Shown here: positions 53,417 through 63,475 of the stretch, piece after piece
How the letters are laid out: every line of letters starts with the position of its first letter
How positions within the stretch are numbered: position 1 is the stretch's first letter
Assembly (NCBI RefSeq): GCF_000020985.1
Contig: NC_011296.1
Coordinates: forward strand, 1,106,001-1,170,000
From: Thermodesulfovibrio yellowstonii DSM 11347
GTDB lineage: Bacteria > Nitrospirota > Thermodesulfovibrionia > Thermodesulfovibrionales > Thermodesulfovibrionaceae
Reading direction: 5' to 3'
DNA length: 64,000 nt
Translations under genes and position numbers: made by a program
Notes under the pieces: model-generated
Databases searched by the model: none
The model's input: only the letters and a program-made list of their open reading frames with translations
What the model was told of the DNA's origin: nothing

Positions 53417-53778
53417 AAATTTAGATTTATCTTATCTTTTCTTGGCAATCCATCTAACGATATCTACCAATGATTTAGTGAATCTGAAAGCCAATCCTAA
53501 AAGCCCCAGTGCAAAAAGTAATTTTCTCATAAAATATAATAACACTTTTTAAAATGCAATTAGCGCCTGATATCGTTGCTCTGGCTTCAATGGAAATCAA
53601 AGTAAATCTGTTGGGTTATGGTGTTTAACTTACGAAAAGAAACAAAAATTTCTTAGCAATAAGAGTGTTGCTATCAATGAAAACTTTATGCACTCTTTCC
53701 CATTTTTTTGATTATCTTTTTCTCTCTACGAGATTATTTTTATTTTCTTTGGAGTGTGAGATATTTTAGAATATTTTT
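53417..53778. other. intergenic segment in the island with one weak small ORF
   Basis: No strong gene. The minus strand holds a 32-codon frame (53432-53530) reading MRKLLFALGLLGLAF, then FTKSLVDIVRWIAKKR: a possible single-helix membrane peptide with a basic end. It has no ribosome site, so I do not call it a gene. Confidence 0.35.
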
Positions 53779-54447
53779 ATGAAAAAGATTAAATCTATAC
53801 CAAATTTTGATAGACCGCGTGAAAAGATGGAAAAGAAAGGTGCGAAGGCATTATCTGATCTTGAATTACTGGCTGTCTTGCTTGGGAGTGGAATAAAAGG
53901 CAAGGATGTCTTTGAAGTAGCAAGGGATATTTTAAAGTTGACTCAGGAAGACTTCAATAACTTGAATTTAGATAATCTGAAAAATATAGAAGGTGTTGGA
54001 CTTGCAAAGGCATGTCAGATTATGGCAGCCATAGAATTTTCAAAGAGATTTCTGCTAAAAGAGGGAATAAAGATTAAAAATGTTGATGATGTCCTTAAAA
54101 TAACTGAAGAATTAAAGGATAAAAAGCAGGAGTATTTCCTCAGTCTTACTTTAGATGGTGCATCTAATCTAATACAGAAAAGGACTGTTTTTATAGGCAC
54201 ATTAAACCATAGTATTGTTCACCCAAGAGAGATATTTGCTGATGCTATAAGCGACAGGGCTGCAGGGATTATATTTGTTCATAATCATCCCTCTGGTGAC
54301 TCTGAGCCAAGCAAACAGGATATTGAAATAACAAAGAGATTGGTTGAAATCGGTAAAATGTTAGGAATAGAAGTAATTGACCATATTATAATTAGTAAGA
54401 ATGGTTACTACAGTTTTCAGGCTGAGGGGATGTTAAAAAAGGAATGA
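53779..54447 (+). CDS. radC: RadC-family JAB/MPN protein
   Basis: 222 residues: N-terminal UPF0758/HhH-like helical part (PREKMEKKGAKALSDLELLAVLLGSGIKG, core PREKM and LLAVLLGSG) and a JAB metalloprotease-type domain with the metal motif VHNHPSGDSEPSKQDIE. A role in DNA repair was claimed historically but is not established; copies on mobile elements are common. Intact. Confidence 0.93.
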   Translation: MKKIKSIPNFDRPREKMEKKGAKALSDLELLAVLLGSGIKGKDVFEVARDILKLTQEDFNNLNLDNLKNIEGVGLAKACQIMAAIEFSKRFLLKEGIKIKNVDDVLKITEELKDKKQEYFLSLTLDGASNLIQKRTVFIGTLNHSIVHPREIFADAISDRAAGIIFVHNHPSGDSEPSKQDIEITKRLVEIGKMLGIEVIDHIIISKNGYYSFQAEGMLKKE

Positions 54448-54488
54448 TTTAAAGGGAAATTAGATAATTAATAAGGCATGAGTAAGCT

Positions 54489-54932
54489 ATGCACAAAATT
54501 TATCTTGATACCAACGTTTATAATCGTCCTTTTGATGATCAAGCACAAGTAAGAATTAGACTGGAAACGATAGCTATCTTTTCTATATTACAGAGTATCA
54601 AAAATAGAGAATATTCTCTTTTGTGGTCTTTTATGATTGACTATGAAAATAGTTTGAATCCTCATAATGATATTAGAGAAGAAATAGAAATGCTTTTTTT
54701 TCTTGCTGAAGAATTTATTTCACCAGATGATTTTATTTTTAATAAGGCAAAGGAATTTGAAGCTACTGGTATAAAACCAAGAGATGCTATTCATCTTGCC
54801 TGTGCATTGAAAGGTGGAGCTAACTATTTTTTGACTTGTGATGATAAACTAATAAAGAAGACATCTGAACTCAAAATAAATCTTAGGGTAATAAACCCTT
54901 TAAAATTTATTGAAGAGATGGAGGTGAAATAA
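54489..54932 (+). CDS. PIN-domain ribonuclease toxin
   Basis: 147 residues with PIN acidic residues in IYLDTNVYNRPFDD, a middle Glu in DYENSLNP, and GIKPRDAIHLACALKGGANYFLTCDD near the end. Two bases before the next small gene, which looks like its antitoxin. The usual order is antitoxin first, so this module is inverted. Confidence 0.88.
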   Translation: MHKIYLDTNVYNRPFDDQAQVRIRLETIAIFSILQSIKNREYSLLWSFMIDYENSLNPHNDIREEIEMLFFLAEEFISPDDFIFNKAKEFEATGIKPRDAIHLACALKGGANYFLTCDDKLIKKTSELKINLRVINPLKFIEEMEVK

Positions 54933-54933
54933 A

Positions 54934-55140
54934 ATGGCTGAAATGGCAAGTGATTTGGAAATAAGAAAGAAAGGATTGAGTATTTTATTCAAGACTCTTG
55001 GAGAGGTAGATGCTTTGAGATTTCTTTCTCTGATTACCTATGAAAAGAGAGATTATTTGAAAATTCAGGATGAATTGTTTGCAGGAATGACAGTGGAAGA
55101 AATATATAAAAAAGCAAAAGAGCATTTTGAGAAAAAGTAA
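54934..55140 (+). CDS. probable antitoxin of the PIN module
   Basis: 68 residues with LEIRKKGLSILFKTLGEVDALRFL (core LEIRKKGLSIL) and MTVEEIYKKAKEHF, a pattern seen in small proteins paired with PIN genes. Start ATG follows GGAGGTGAAATAA, inside the end of the PIN gene. No DNA-binding motif is obvious. The antitoxin role is by context. Confidence 0.7.
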   Translation: MAEMASDLEIRKKGLSILFKTLGEVDALRFLSLITYEKRDYLKIQDELFAGMTVEEIYKKAKEHFEKK

Positions 55141-55182
55141 AATTTCTCAAGTGTAAATGAAGAAAAACTATAGGATAAAATC

Positions 55183-57237
55183 ATGCCAAATTTGACAGAT
55201 TATGACATTCAATTTCTCATAGAAAAACTCCAAAAAGGTGAACCGATACCTGAAGATTATAAGTATAAGCTTTTTCCTATAAAGCAAAAGGAATATGAGC
55301 TTGTATATGCTGGCAAGATGCGGAAGGAAGATGTTCTTGCTAATGAGGATGGTGTTTTCCCAGTTCCATTGCAGGTTGAAAAGGTCTTCAATAGTGATGA
55401 GCATCCAGCAGGTGATAAAGAATGGCGTAATATGATAGTTTTTGGTGATAATCTTCAATTCTTAAAAACCGTCTACGAAAATAAAGATCCTCTGATTAAG
55501 GATAGGGTAAAAGGTAAGGTAAAGCTTATTTATATTGACCCACCTTTTGGGACAGGTGATGAATATGATGCAAATAGAGGGCAGAAGGCATACAGTGCGA
55601 GGGCAAAAGGCGCTGAGTTTGTGGAGTTTCTTCGAAGACGCTTAATACTTGCAAGAGAGATATTGGCAGATGATGGAAGCATATTTGTTAGGCAGGATTA
55701 TCACTTTGGGCATTATGTGAAAGTGATAATGGATGAGGTTTTTGGTAAGGAAAACTTTCTTAATGAAATTATTGTAGCAAGAATTACAAAAAAAGGATTT
55801 GGAGCTAATAGATATCCAACCGCAAATGATTATCTGTTTTGGTATTCTAAAACATCCGATTATTTCTTCAAACCTTATAGAAAACCACTAAATTCTAAAA
55901 AAGAAAAATGGCATTCTATGGACTCAATGTCAGGAGGTAGAAAGACTGGGGAACCCCGATTTATATTAGGTGAGATGCGATATCCTCCCAAGGGACGCGT
56001 TTGGACTTTTAGTCAAGAACGAATATTTGAAATGGAAAAAGAAGGGTTAATAAAATTGAATTCGAAAGGGCGACCAATATATAAAGTACTTACACAAGAA
56101 GGAGAACCTTTGGATTCAAACTGGACAGACATACCTGGCTATTCTTTCACCACTGATTACCCCACTGAAAACTCCGAACAACTTCTTGAAAGAATTATTA
56201 AATCAACTACCCAACCCAATGACCTCGTCCTTGATTTCTTTGCTGGTTCTGGCACAACTGCTGCTGTAGCAGAAAAACTTGGCAGGCGTTGGATTGTCTG
56301 TGATATTGGGAAGCTCGCCTTTTACACTATGCAGAAAAGGATTCTTACTATTCAGGATAGCAAAGATTTAGAGAATCCAAAGAAGAAGTACGGGAAGAAG
56401 GCAAGGAGTTTTATAACTGTCAACACAGGACTTTATGATCTCAAAAAAGTCTTTGAACTTAAAAAAGATGATTATATTAAATTTGTTATGAATCTCTTTG
56501 AGGTTGAGCCCATAGAGAAAAAAATCGCTGGTATTAAGATAGATGGTCAAAAAAAGGATGGTTATTATGTCCTAATATATCCCTACTGGCAGTTCAAGGA
56601 TGCAGCAGTGGATGAAGAGTACATTGAAGATCTCCATTCACATATTGGCAAAAGGATTGGTGGTAGGCTTTATATCATAGCGCCTGCAAATTACGTGGAC
56701 TTTATAAGTGATTATCATGAGATAGAAAAGACAAGATATTACTTTCTTAAGGTGCCTTATCAAATTATAAAGGAACTTCATAAGGTGCAGTTTAAGAAAT
56801 TCAGACAACCTCAGAGTAAAAGAAATGTCAATGACCTTGATGATGCTATTGGTTTTCATTTTATTAGACAGCCAGATGTTGAATCAAAAGTAATAAAGAA
56901 AAATGGCAAACTTGAAATCAACATAACCAAATTCTTATCAAACTATCTTGAAGAAGAAACAGGAAATGAGTTGAAAAACTTTGAATCTCTTGCTATGGTG
57001 CTTATTGATAAAGATTATAATGACAAAGAATTTGTAATGGATGAGTTTTATTTTGCTGAAGATCTCCTATCAGAAAAAAAAGAGGATGAGACAGAAGATG
57101 AAATAAAAGAAGAGTTATCACATCAGGAAAAAATAGTCATTCCACTAAATAAAGATGAGTGCGGTGACACGATTATGGTCATCTATATTGACATCTACGG
57201 TAATGAATTTAAAGAAGTATTTCAACTGAGGGAATAA
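55183..57237 (+). CDS. mod: Type III restriction-modification DNA methyltransferase (Mod)
   Basis: 684-residue amino-methyltransferase of the beta arrangement: motif IV IYIDPPFGTGDEYD at about 119-122 precedes motif I DLVLDFFAGSGTTAAV at about 350. VFGDNLQFLKTVYE and the target-recognition region lie between and after. It methylates adenine (inferred from DPPF) in a non-palindromic site and supplies specificity for Res. The res gene follows by two bases. No simple-sequence repeat for phase variation is visible. Confidence 0.93.
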   Translation: MPNLTDYDIQFLIEKLQKGEPIPEDYKYKLFPIKQKEYELVYAGKMRKEDVLANEDGVFPVPLQVEKVFNSDEHPAGDKEWRNMIVFGDNLQFLKTVYENKDPLIKDRVKGKVKLIYIDPPFGTGDEYDANRGQKAYSARAKGAEFVEFLRRRLILAREILADDGSIFVRQDYHFGHYVKVIMDEVFGKENFLNEIIVARITKKGFGANRYPTANDYLFWYSKTSDYFFKPYRKPLNSKKEKWHSMDSMSGGRKTGEPRFILGEMRYPPKGRVWTFSQERIFEMEKEGLIKLNSKGRPIYKVLTQEGEPLDSNWTDIPGYSFTTDYPTENSEQLLERIIKSTTQPNDLVLDFFAGSGTTAAVAEKLGRRWIVCDIGKLAFYTMQKRILTIQDSKDLENPKKKYGKKARSFITVNTGLYDLKKVFELKKDDYIKFVMNLFEVEPIEKKIAGIKIDGQKKDGYYVLIYPYWQFKDAAVDEEYIEDLHSHIGKRIGGRLYIIAPANYVDFISDYHEIEKTRYYFLKVPYQIIKELHKVQFKKFRQPQSKRNVNDLDDAIGFHFIRQPDVESKVIKKNGKLEINITKFLSNYLEEETGNELKNFESLAMVLIDKDYNDKEFVMDEFYFAEDLLSEKKEDETEDEIKEELSHQEKIVIPLNKDECGDTIMVIYIDIYGNEFKEVFQLRE

Positions 57238-57239
57238 TC

Positions 57240-59819
57240 ATGATTGAGATAAAGACATACAAGACTAAAGACCTTGTATTAGAAGTAAGCAAATCCTATG
57301 ACCCAATAAAACTTGACCTTTCAAGATGGGATAGGTTTATTGATGTGCTTTGCGGTGATAGGCAGTATCAAAAAGAGGCTATTGAGAATGCAATTGTATA
57401 TCTTGCATCGGGTAGGTATAAATCAATTGAGGACTTAGTGGAAGAAAACTGGGAAAAAAATCCTGAGCTACATACGAGATATAGAAGCCTTGATGAATAT
57501 TTTCATCACATTCAATTGCCTCACAAACTTTCAGCAACCATAGACCTTGCCACAGGCACAGGAAAGAGTTATGTAATCTACGGTATTGCTCAGATAATGC
57601 TTGGATTAGGACTTGTTGATAAGGTGCTTGTTCTGTGTCCATCACTTACTATTGAAAAGGGCTTAATGGAAAAATTTATCTCATTGAGTGGTGATAGCAA
57701 ACTCAAACAGACACTTCCACCTGATGCAGTATATAAAAATCCCCGTATAATTGATGCAAATAGCACAATCAAAGATGGTGACATCTGCATTGAAAATATC
57801 CATGCTGTTTATGAAAAGACAGGCTCATCAATAAAGGATAGCTTGATAGGTAATGGTGAGAGAGTGCTGATTTTAAACGATGAGGTGCATCATGCTTATA
57901 ACAAAGTAACAGGAAGGGATAAAGAGAGTCAATCAATAAAAAAGTGGAAAGATTTTCTCTTAAATCCTGATTATAACTTTAAATACATGCTTGGTTTTAC
58001 AGGCACAGCCTATGTTGAAGATGAATATTTTAACGATGTTATCTATAGATACTCTTTAAGGCAAGCAGTTGATGATAAGGTAGTAAAGATGGTTGATTAT
58101 GTAAGTAAAGACGAAAGTATTGACCAGTATGAAAAATTTCAAAAAATATATGACAATCACGTAGAAAATCAGAATAAATATAGAAGAATTAAACCTCTTA
58201 CCATCCTCATTACAAAGGATATAACTAATGCAAAAAGGCTCACAGAAAATCTTAAAGAGTTCTTATCTAAAAAAGAAGGTCTTCCTATGGAAGAAATAGA
58301 AAAAAAGGTTTTAATAGTAACCTCTGCTCAGGAACACAAGGCAAATGTAGCAAGACTTAAAGATGTAGATGACAAAGAAGACCCTATTGAATGGATTGTA
58401 TCTGTATCAATGCTTACGGAGGGCTGGGATGTAAAAAATGTCTTTCAGATTGTTCCATGGGAAGATAGGGCATTTAATTCAAAACTTCTTATTGCACAAG
58501 TTTTAGGAAGAGGGCTTAGAGTGCCTCCAGAATATCAATCCCCTCAACCAAGGGTAAAGGTTTTTAACCACGATGCATGGAGTAGAAATATAAAAGGACT
58601 TGTGGATGAGATTCTTGAAATAGAGATGAAGCTTGTAAGCTCTGTTTTAAAAGAAGGAGAGAGGGCAAAATATAACTTTACCCTTTATAACATTAATTAT
58701 GATAAAGAGCCTCAGGAAAAGGAAGCTAAAAAGGAGACCGAAGTTTTTGATTATACAAAGGGATATATTGAACTCATATCCCAGGTAGAAGATATTGAAA
58801 AAGGCACTGAATATGCAAGTCTTGCCGGTGAGGTTTATTCTAAAAACACTCTAATTGAATATAACACTTATACAGTAGATGAAATTGTAAACAAGATTTA
58901 TGAAGAATTCAAAACAAGGGATTGGGAAGGCAGAATCCTCCAGCTACTTGATGGTGAATATACCAAAAATAATCTTCCACCTAAGGATATTATAAAAAGC
59001 ATCATAAGAAAATCTATGGATAGAAGGGGGATTAAAGGCGATAGGCTTGTTGAAAAGAATAGACAAAGGATACTTCAGGCATTTGGAACATTACTAAGGA
59101 AAAAAGGGAAAACCGTAGTTAATGTTAGAAAGGTTAGTGAGCCGATACCAATTAATACAGATAGTATGGACAGAGAGTCTCTTGCTGTAGGTAATTTAAG
59201 ACACGGAGCAACAGTTTTTTACACAGATAATTTTGAAAATGAAATTAGTGGTGAGGTAAAAGATATTCTTATAGAAGTTAAGAAAGATGAGAGTCTTCCT
59301 AAGAGTGCTGAAAAAGAGATTAATCAATTCTTGTTCAAGACGCCTCTTGATCTTGTATTAACCAAAGGGGAGCCTGAGAGAAAGTTTGTTGAACAATTGG
59401 TCAAACGAGAAAATGCTGAAAAGATTGATGCTTGGATAAAATCGCGAGACCAGGGTTTTTACAGTATTGAATACTCATGGCGTAAAGGAGAACATCCTCA
59501 GAAGAATCAGTTTTTTAATCCAGACTTTTTTATAAAAATTAAAAAGGAAGACACAGAACATATTATTGTTGTTGAAGTTAAAACAGATGGTGATGATTCC
59601 ATTGAAAATAAGGCAAAACTTAGATGGGCAAAACAGCACTTCTCAGATTTGAACAAAGAGTTAGAGAATGCAGATATTAGGCAAAAGTATATATTTCATT
59701 TTTTAAGTCCCATTAGTTATGAAGAATTTTTCCAGTATTTAAGAGATGGAAGACTGATTGCAGGAATGTTCAGGAGTGATATTGAAGATAAACTTGAAAG
59801 GAATGGACAGAATGAATAG
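57240..59819 (+). CDS. res: Type III restriction enzyme Res subunit
   Basis: 859-residue superfamily 2 helicase plus nuclease. Walker A ATGTGKS (104-110), the DEAD-box variant LILNDEVHHAYN, TGTAYVED, and the motif VI-like LIAQVLGRGLRVP are intact. The C-terminal PD-(D/E)XK nuclease shows NPDFFI and VVEVKTDGD. It translocates or slides on DNA and cuts when two Mod sites face each other. Its stop lies 7 bases from the ssrA 3' end, at the island edge. Confidence 0.93.
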   Translation: MIEIKTYKTKDLVLEVSKSYDPIKLDLSRWDRFIDVLCGDRQYQKEAIENAIVYLASGRYKSIEDLVEENWEKNPELHTRYRSLDEYFHHIQLPHKLSATIDLATGTGKSYVIYGIAQIMLGLGLVDKVLVLCPSLTIEKGLMEKFISLSGDSKLKQTLPPDAVYKNPRIIDANSTIKDGDICIENIHAVYEKTGSSIKDSLIGNGERVLILNDEVHHAYNKVTGRDKESQSIKKWKDFLLNPDYNFKYMLGFTGTAYVEDEYFNDVIYRYSLRQAVDDKVVKMVDYVSKDESIDQYEKFQKIYDNHVENQNKYRRIKPLTILITKDITNAKRLTENLKEFLSKKEGLPMEEIEKKVLIVTSAQEHKANVARLKDVDDKEDPIEWIVSVSMLTEGWDVKNVFQIVPWEDRAFNSKLLIAQVLGRGLRVPPEYQSPQPRVKVFNHDAWSRNIKGLVDEILEIEMKLVSSVLKEGERAKYNFTLYNINYDKEPQEKEAKKETEVFDYTKGYIELISQVEDIEKGTEYASLAGEVYSKNTLIEYNTYTVDEIVNKIYEEFKTRDWEGRILQLLDGEYTKNNLPPKDIIKSIIRKSMDRRGIKGDRLVEKNRQRILQAFGTLLRKKGKTVVNVRKVSEPIPINTDSMDRESLAVGNLRHGATVFYTDNFENEISGEVKDILIEVKKDESLPKSAEKEINQFLFKTPLDLVLTKGEPERKFVEQLVKRENAEKIDAWIKSRDQGFYSIEYSWRKGEHPQKNQFFNPDFFIKIKKEDTEHIIVVEVKTDGDDSIENKAKLRWAKQHFSDLNKELENADIRQKYIFHFLSPISYEEFFQYLRDGRLIAGMFRSDIEDKLERNGQNE

Positions 59820-59825
59820 CCTTTT

Positions 59826-60175
59826 TGGTGGAGGCGGCGGGAATCGAACCCGCGTCCGAAGGTGCTACTTCTAAGCATCTACATGCTTAGTGGAAGTTTT
59901 AGGATTCGGAAGTTAGCTCGCCCTTCCACAGGCTCTCTAAGCTCCTACAACCCTTAGCTCTCCCTAAGGCATCGGGTTTGTGCCTTAGGATAGCTCTGAT
60001 TTATGACGCCTTGCCCAAGCCTCAGAGCAGAACTTGGGAAGACGGCTGCTTTTAATTAAGCAGCGAGTGCCAATTCGTTGTTGGCAGTTGTGTTTTCCCT
60101 ACCTGTTTTACGTGGTGGCAGGAACCACGGCATGCAGCTTAGCCCTCACTACCTCCGTCGAGTCCTTTCGCCCCC
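59826..60175 (-). ncRNA. ssrA: tmRNA
   Basis: 350 nt transfer-messenger RNA for ribosome rescue. The 5' end GGGGGCG pairs with the 3' CGCCTCC and includes G3-U70; the 3' ACCA is encoded. The tag frame reads GCC AAC AAC GAA TTG GCA CTC GCT GCT TAA, giving ANNELALAA. The 5' GGGGGCGAAAGGACTCGACG and T-arm GGGTTCGATTCCC are diagnostic. The last 24 bases are also the right junction of the island. smpB is encoded 10 bases upstream on the same strand. Confidence 0.97.
59830..59853. repeat. right junction repeat (3' end of ssrA)
   Basis: GGAGGCGGCGGGAATCGAAC and four more bases, direct repeat of 52096-52119 with one mismatch (G for A at the seventh base). It includes the tmRNA T-arm and acceptor 3' strand, a common attachment site of tyrosine integrases. 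Confidence 0.75.
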
Positions 60176-60185
60176 TTGTTAAAGA

Positions 60186-60635
60186 TCATTTGTTTTTTAG
60201 GGCACGCTCAATTTCTCTTTGAGCTTCTTTCTTTTTAATTATATCTCTTTTTTCGTATTTCTTTCTACCCCTTGCAAGAGCTATTTCAACTTTTACATAT
60301 GGTCCTTTGAAATATATCTTAAGCGGAATCAGTGTATAGCCCTGCTGCTGAATTTTGCCTCTCAATCTTTCTATTTCTTTTTTATGTAAAAGCAGTTTTC
60401 TTGTTCTCAAAGGGTCATGATTGAAAATATTTCCGTGACTGTAAGGACTTATGTGACAGTTGAGGAGCCATGCCTCATTGTCTTTAATTATGACGTAACT
60501 GTCTTTAAGATTTGCTTTGCCCTGTCTTAGAGATTTTACCTCTGTTCCTGTAAGAACTATTCCTGCTTCAATTGTTTCATCAATGAAGTAATCAGCATAA
60601 GCTTTTTTATTCTGGCAGACTATTTTTATGGACAT
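60186..60635 (-). CDS. smpB: SsrA-binding protein
   Basis: Binds tmRNA and brings it to stalled ribosomes. [29 protein letters not shown] (core [18 protein letters not shown]), [19 protein letters not shown] and the basic tail [20 protein letters not shown] are all standard. 149 residues. The start follows no strong Shine-Dalgarno but is set by homology. Encoded just upstream of its RNA partner ssrA. Confidence 0.97.
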   Translation of the reverse strand: MSIKIVCQNKKAYADYFIDETIEAGIVLTGTEVKSLRQGKANLKDSYVIIKDNEAWLLNCHISPYSHGNIFNHDPLRTRKLLLHKKEIERLRGKIQQQGYTLIPLKIYFKGPYVKVEIALARGRKKYEKRDIIKKKEAQREIERALKNK

Positions 60636-60672
60636 TTTTGATTTACTCTGCTTACAGCAGAGGATTTCTTCT

Positions 60673-60858
60673 TCAGGCGATTACTCTGCTTTGCTGTAAT
60701 ATACACTTTTCAGTTACAACACCATTGGGAGTGAATATCTCAAACTTCCCATCCTCAATCATATCAACGACTTTTAGAGCATGAAGTATTTCCAATAATG
60801 TTTGCTGTATTTTCTCTACAGGTATTTCTTTAAATTCTATTTCTAATTTTGCTTTCAT
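60673..60858 (-). CDS. small conserved-looking protein of unknown function
   Basis: 61 residues: [37 protein letters not shown] and a C-terminal segment with one Cys. It reads as a beta-alpha-beta domain without membrane or export signals. It lies 8 bases after the aminopeptidase gene and 37 before smpB on the same strand, so it is probably part of their transcript. I do not recognise a family. Confidence 0.6.
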   Translation of the reverse strand: MKAKLEIEFKEIPVEKIQQTLLEILHALKVVDMIEDGKFEIFTPNGVVTEKCILQQSRVIA

Positions 60859-60866
60859 AAAAAATA

Positions 60867-61994
60867 TTATATCAGAAGAATACCTTTTTCAAGAATTTTT
60901 ATCTCTTCATTTTTATCAGTGAGCCCAAAAACTGTTGGTTCAAAGAAAATAAAATCCTGATGAAATGGAGTTCTCACTTTTCCTCCAAAAGAAGAATTAT
61001 CACCCAAAGCGATATGAACTGTGCCGAGTATTTTTTCTGATTCAAGTATGTTGTCTGGCTTGCTTGCTTTATCATTTGTACCTATTCCCAGTTCGGCAAT
61101 ATTTTTATTTTCTTCTCTCTCATTAAGTTTCTTTTCAAGCTCTTCTTTATAAGGCTCTGTTCCTTCAATGGAAGCAACTTTTCCCTTTTTCACACTCATA
61201 ATCAAAGGGCTTTCAAGTTTTCTTGTTGGTGCCCACTCTACTACAAGTGTCCCTTCAGCAGTATTTTCAATTGGTGCAAGAAATACCTCTCCTGCAGGGA
61301 GGTTACCAAAAGAGCCTTTACGGGTTAAAATTCCTGAATCCACATGAACTTTTCTATTTCCTTTTTCAAAGGTTATATTCGTTCCATTCGGAGTTTCTAT
61401 CCTTATTTTTTTTACTCTGTCAAGAAATTTCTTTATTTCTTCAGATCTTTTATGAACTTCTTTCCAGTCTGCTTTCATAGCACCATCAAGCATTGAAGGG
61501 TCAAAAAGAGGCATGCTTGCATATCTTGTTCCGCAACATTTTGTTAAAAGGTCTCTAAAGTTTGTATGGCTTGTGGAAAAATTAGAAAGTGCGATTACAG
61601 CATTTACAGCATCGGCTTTATGTTGCCTTATAACTCTTTTAACTTCAGAAAGTTCCCTTTTTGATATCTTCTTTAAAATCAGTTTATTAAAAAGCCCTTT
61701 ATCATTAAGTTTATCTATAATTTTCTTTCCAAAAGCAAGATTCCACAACTCTTTAGGCGGTTCAATTCCATGAGAGCCTGTGGCTGGATACTCAAAATAA
61801 ACTATTTTTTTGCAGAAATTGTTCCCTATATCTTTCAACTTTAGAGCAATATCCCTGAGAGCTTTTCTTCTATCTTTTTCATATCCGGAAAGAGTTTCAT
61901 CGCATCTTATCAGGTCTGTAAACAGAAGAACTTTTTCATGGGATTTCACTTTTAAATTTATCCTGAATATATTTTCAAGAGGTTCAAGATTCAT
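60867..61994 (-). CDS. M29-type (thermophilic) aminopeptidase-like protein
   Basis: 375 residues. The C-terminal half has the aminopeptidase T-like blocks [28 protein letters not shown] (core [15 protein letters not shown]), LGIGTNDKA, and [15 protein letters not shown] with metal-binding residues. The N-terminal half (DLIRCDE, RDIALKL) is more diverged. Likely a metal-dependent exopeptidase in the cytoplasm. Its ATG overlaps the purF stop by four bases. Confidence 0.8.
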   Translation of the reverse strand: MNLEPLENIFRINLKVKSHEKVLLFTDLIRCDETLSGYEKDRRKALRDIALKLKDIGNNFCKKIVYFEYPATGSHGIEPPKELWNLAFGKKIIDKLNDKGLFNKLILKKISKRELSEVKRVIRQHKADAVNAVIALSNFSTSHTNFRDLLTKCCGTRYASMPLFDPSMLDGAMKADWKEVHKRSEEIKKFLDRVKKIRIETPNGTNITFEKGNRKVHVDSGILTRKGSFGNLPAGEVFLAPIENTAEGTLVVEWAPTRKLESPLIMSVKKGKVASIEGTEPYKEELEKKLNEREENKNIAELGIGTNDKASKPDNILESEKILGTVHIALGDNSSFGGKVRTPFHQDFIFFEPTVFGLTDKNEEIKILEKGILLI

Positions 61995-63403
61995 TCAAAA
62001 AGCTCCAGTTGACTGACTTTTTTAGATTGGAACTCAATTGGATATTTGCAGTTAAAACAGGCCATGCAGTAAATATCAGAATTAGGAATTACCTTTCTTA
62101 ATCCTTCAATACTTAGATAACCAAGAGAGTCCGCTGTTGTGTATTTTCTTATTTCTTCAATTTTATGAGATGAAGCTATCAGTTCCTGTCTTGTTGGAGT
62201 ATCTATTCCGTAAAAACAAGGACCTATTGTAGGAGGAGAGCTAATTCTCATATGAACTTCTTTCGCACCCCCAAGTTCTCTAAGCATTTTTACTATTTTT
62301 TTTGAAGTTGTTCCTCTAACAATTGAGTCATCTATAACTATAACTCTCTTACCCCTCAAAGCATCTCTCACTGGATTAAGTTTTACTTTAACTCCAAAAT
62401 GTCTAATGCTTTGTTTTGGCTCTATGAATGTTCTTCCAACATAGTGATTTCTTATTAATCCAAACTCAAAGGGAATTCCGCTTTCTTCAGCATATCCCAA
62501 AGCTGCCGGTACACCTGAATCAGGAACAGGAATAACCAGATCAGCTTCAACCGCATGTTCTCTTGCAAGCTGCCTACCAAGTTCTTTTCTTACTGTGTTT
62601 ACACATATATGATCAAAAATATAACTATCTGGTCTGGCAAAATATATAAATTCAAAAACACAGTGAGCTGGTTTAACAGAATTAAATATCTTGATTGAGT
62701 TTAATCCATTTTCATTGATTATCAGCATCTCCCCTGGATTAATGTCTCTTATATAATTTGCTCCAATTAAATCAAAAGCACAAGTTTCAGAAGCAACCAC
62801 ATAAGAATCTTTAATTTGCCCTAAGGCTAAAGGTCTAATTCCATAAGGATCTCTAATAGCAATTAATTCTGTTTCAGTCATGAGCAAAAGGGAAAAAGCT
62901 CCTGATATTTGTCTTACTGCATTTGCAATCCTTTCTCTTGGCTCACCGCTTTTAGCTCGTGCAATAAGATGAAGAATTATCTCGCTATCAGATGTGCTCT
63001 GGAATATAGCTCCGTCTCGTTCAAGCCTTTGTTTCAGAGGGTCAATATCAATCAAATTTCCATTATGGGCAATTGCAATACTTCCAAGACTATATGTAGC
63101 CATTAGCGGCTGAACATTTTCTATAGTGCTTGAACCTGTTGTAGAGTATCTATTGTGACCTATTGCAATGTGTCCAGGTAGTTTTTTTATAACCTTCTCA
63201 TTAAAAATATCCGCAACAAGTCCTAAGGATTTTTCAAGAAAAAGCTTCGTTCCATCAGAAGAGCATATGCCAGCTCCTTCTTGTCCTCTGTGCTGAAGCG
63301 CATAGAGTCCAAGATAAGTTAAATTGGCAGCTTCAGGATGTCCAAAGATGCCAAATACACCACATTCTTCATGGATATTGTGAAAAAGGTTATCGTTATT
63401 CAT
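61991..63403 (-). CDS. purF: amidophosphoribosyltransferase
   Basis: First step of purine synthesis: PRPP plus glutamine gives phosphoribosylamine. The Ntn nucleophile is the Cys in [11 protein letters not shown], residue 14, so a 13-residue propeptide must be removed. [13 protein letters not shown] and [16 protein letters not shown] (PRPP loop) follow. Four cysteines, in AHCVFEF, GPCFYG and YCMACFNC, match the [4Fe-4S]-containing Bacillus type. 470 residues. Confidence 0.97.
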   Translation of the reverse strand: MNNDNLFHNIHEECGVFGIFGHPEAANLTYLGLYALQHRGQEGAGICSSDGTKLFLEKSLGLVADIFNEKVIKKLPGHIAIGHNRYSTTGSSTIENVQPLMATYSLGSIAIAHNGNLIDIDPLKQRLERDGAIFQSTSDSEIILHLIARAKSGEPRERIANAVRQISGAFSLLLMTETELIAIRDPYGIRPLALGQIKDSYVVASETCAFDLIGANYIRDINPGEMLIINENGLNSIKIFNSVKPAHCVFEFIYFARPDSYIFDHICVNTVRKELGRQLAREHAVEADLVIPVPDSGVPAALGYAEESGIPFEFGLIRNHYVGRTFIEPKQSIRHFGVKVKLNPVRDALRGKRVIVIDDSIVRGTTSKKIVKMLRELGGAKEVHMRISSPPTIGPCFYGIDTPTRQELIASSHKIEEIRKYTTADSLGYLSIEGLRKVIPNSDIYCMACFNCKYPIEFQSKKVSQLELFE

Positions 63404-63475
63404 TTTATAAAAAACCTTTTATTAAATTTTAACATACAAGAACTTTTGATTCCTATAAATTTTTGATATAATTAA

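Larger units (their letters stand above)
52096..59853. mobile_element. genomic island integrated at ssrA, about 7.7 kb
   Basis: Bounded by direct repeats of the tmRNA 3' end. Contents are all accessory: MNT/HEPN pair, DUF2283 gene with a broken partner, RadC, PIN module and a Type III restriction-modification pair. All clear genes run on the plus strand, opposite to ssrA and the B12 block. No integrase, transposase or phage structural gene is visible, so the island is either degraded or was moved by an integrase now lost. The segments 51883-52095 and 52120-52341 hold no gene I can support. Confidence 0.65.

Noticed and set aside
60034-60222. Open frame antisense to the tmRNA
   Set aside because: It lies inside ssrA, whose structure and tag frame are clear.
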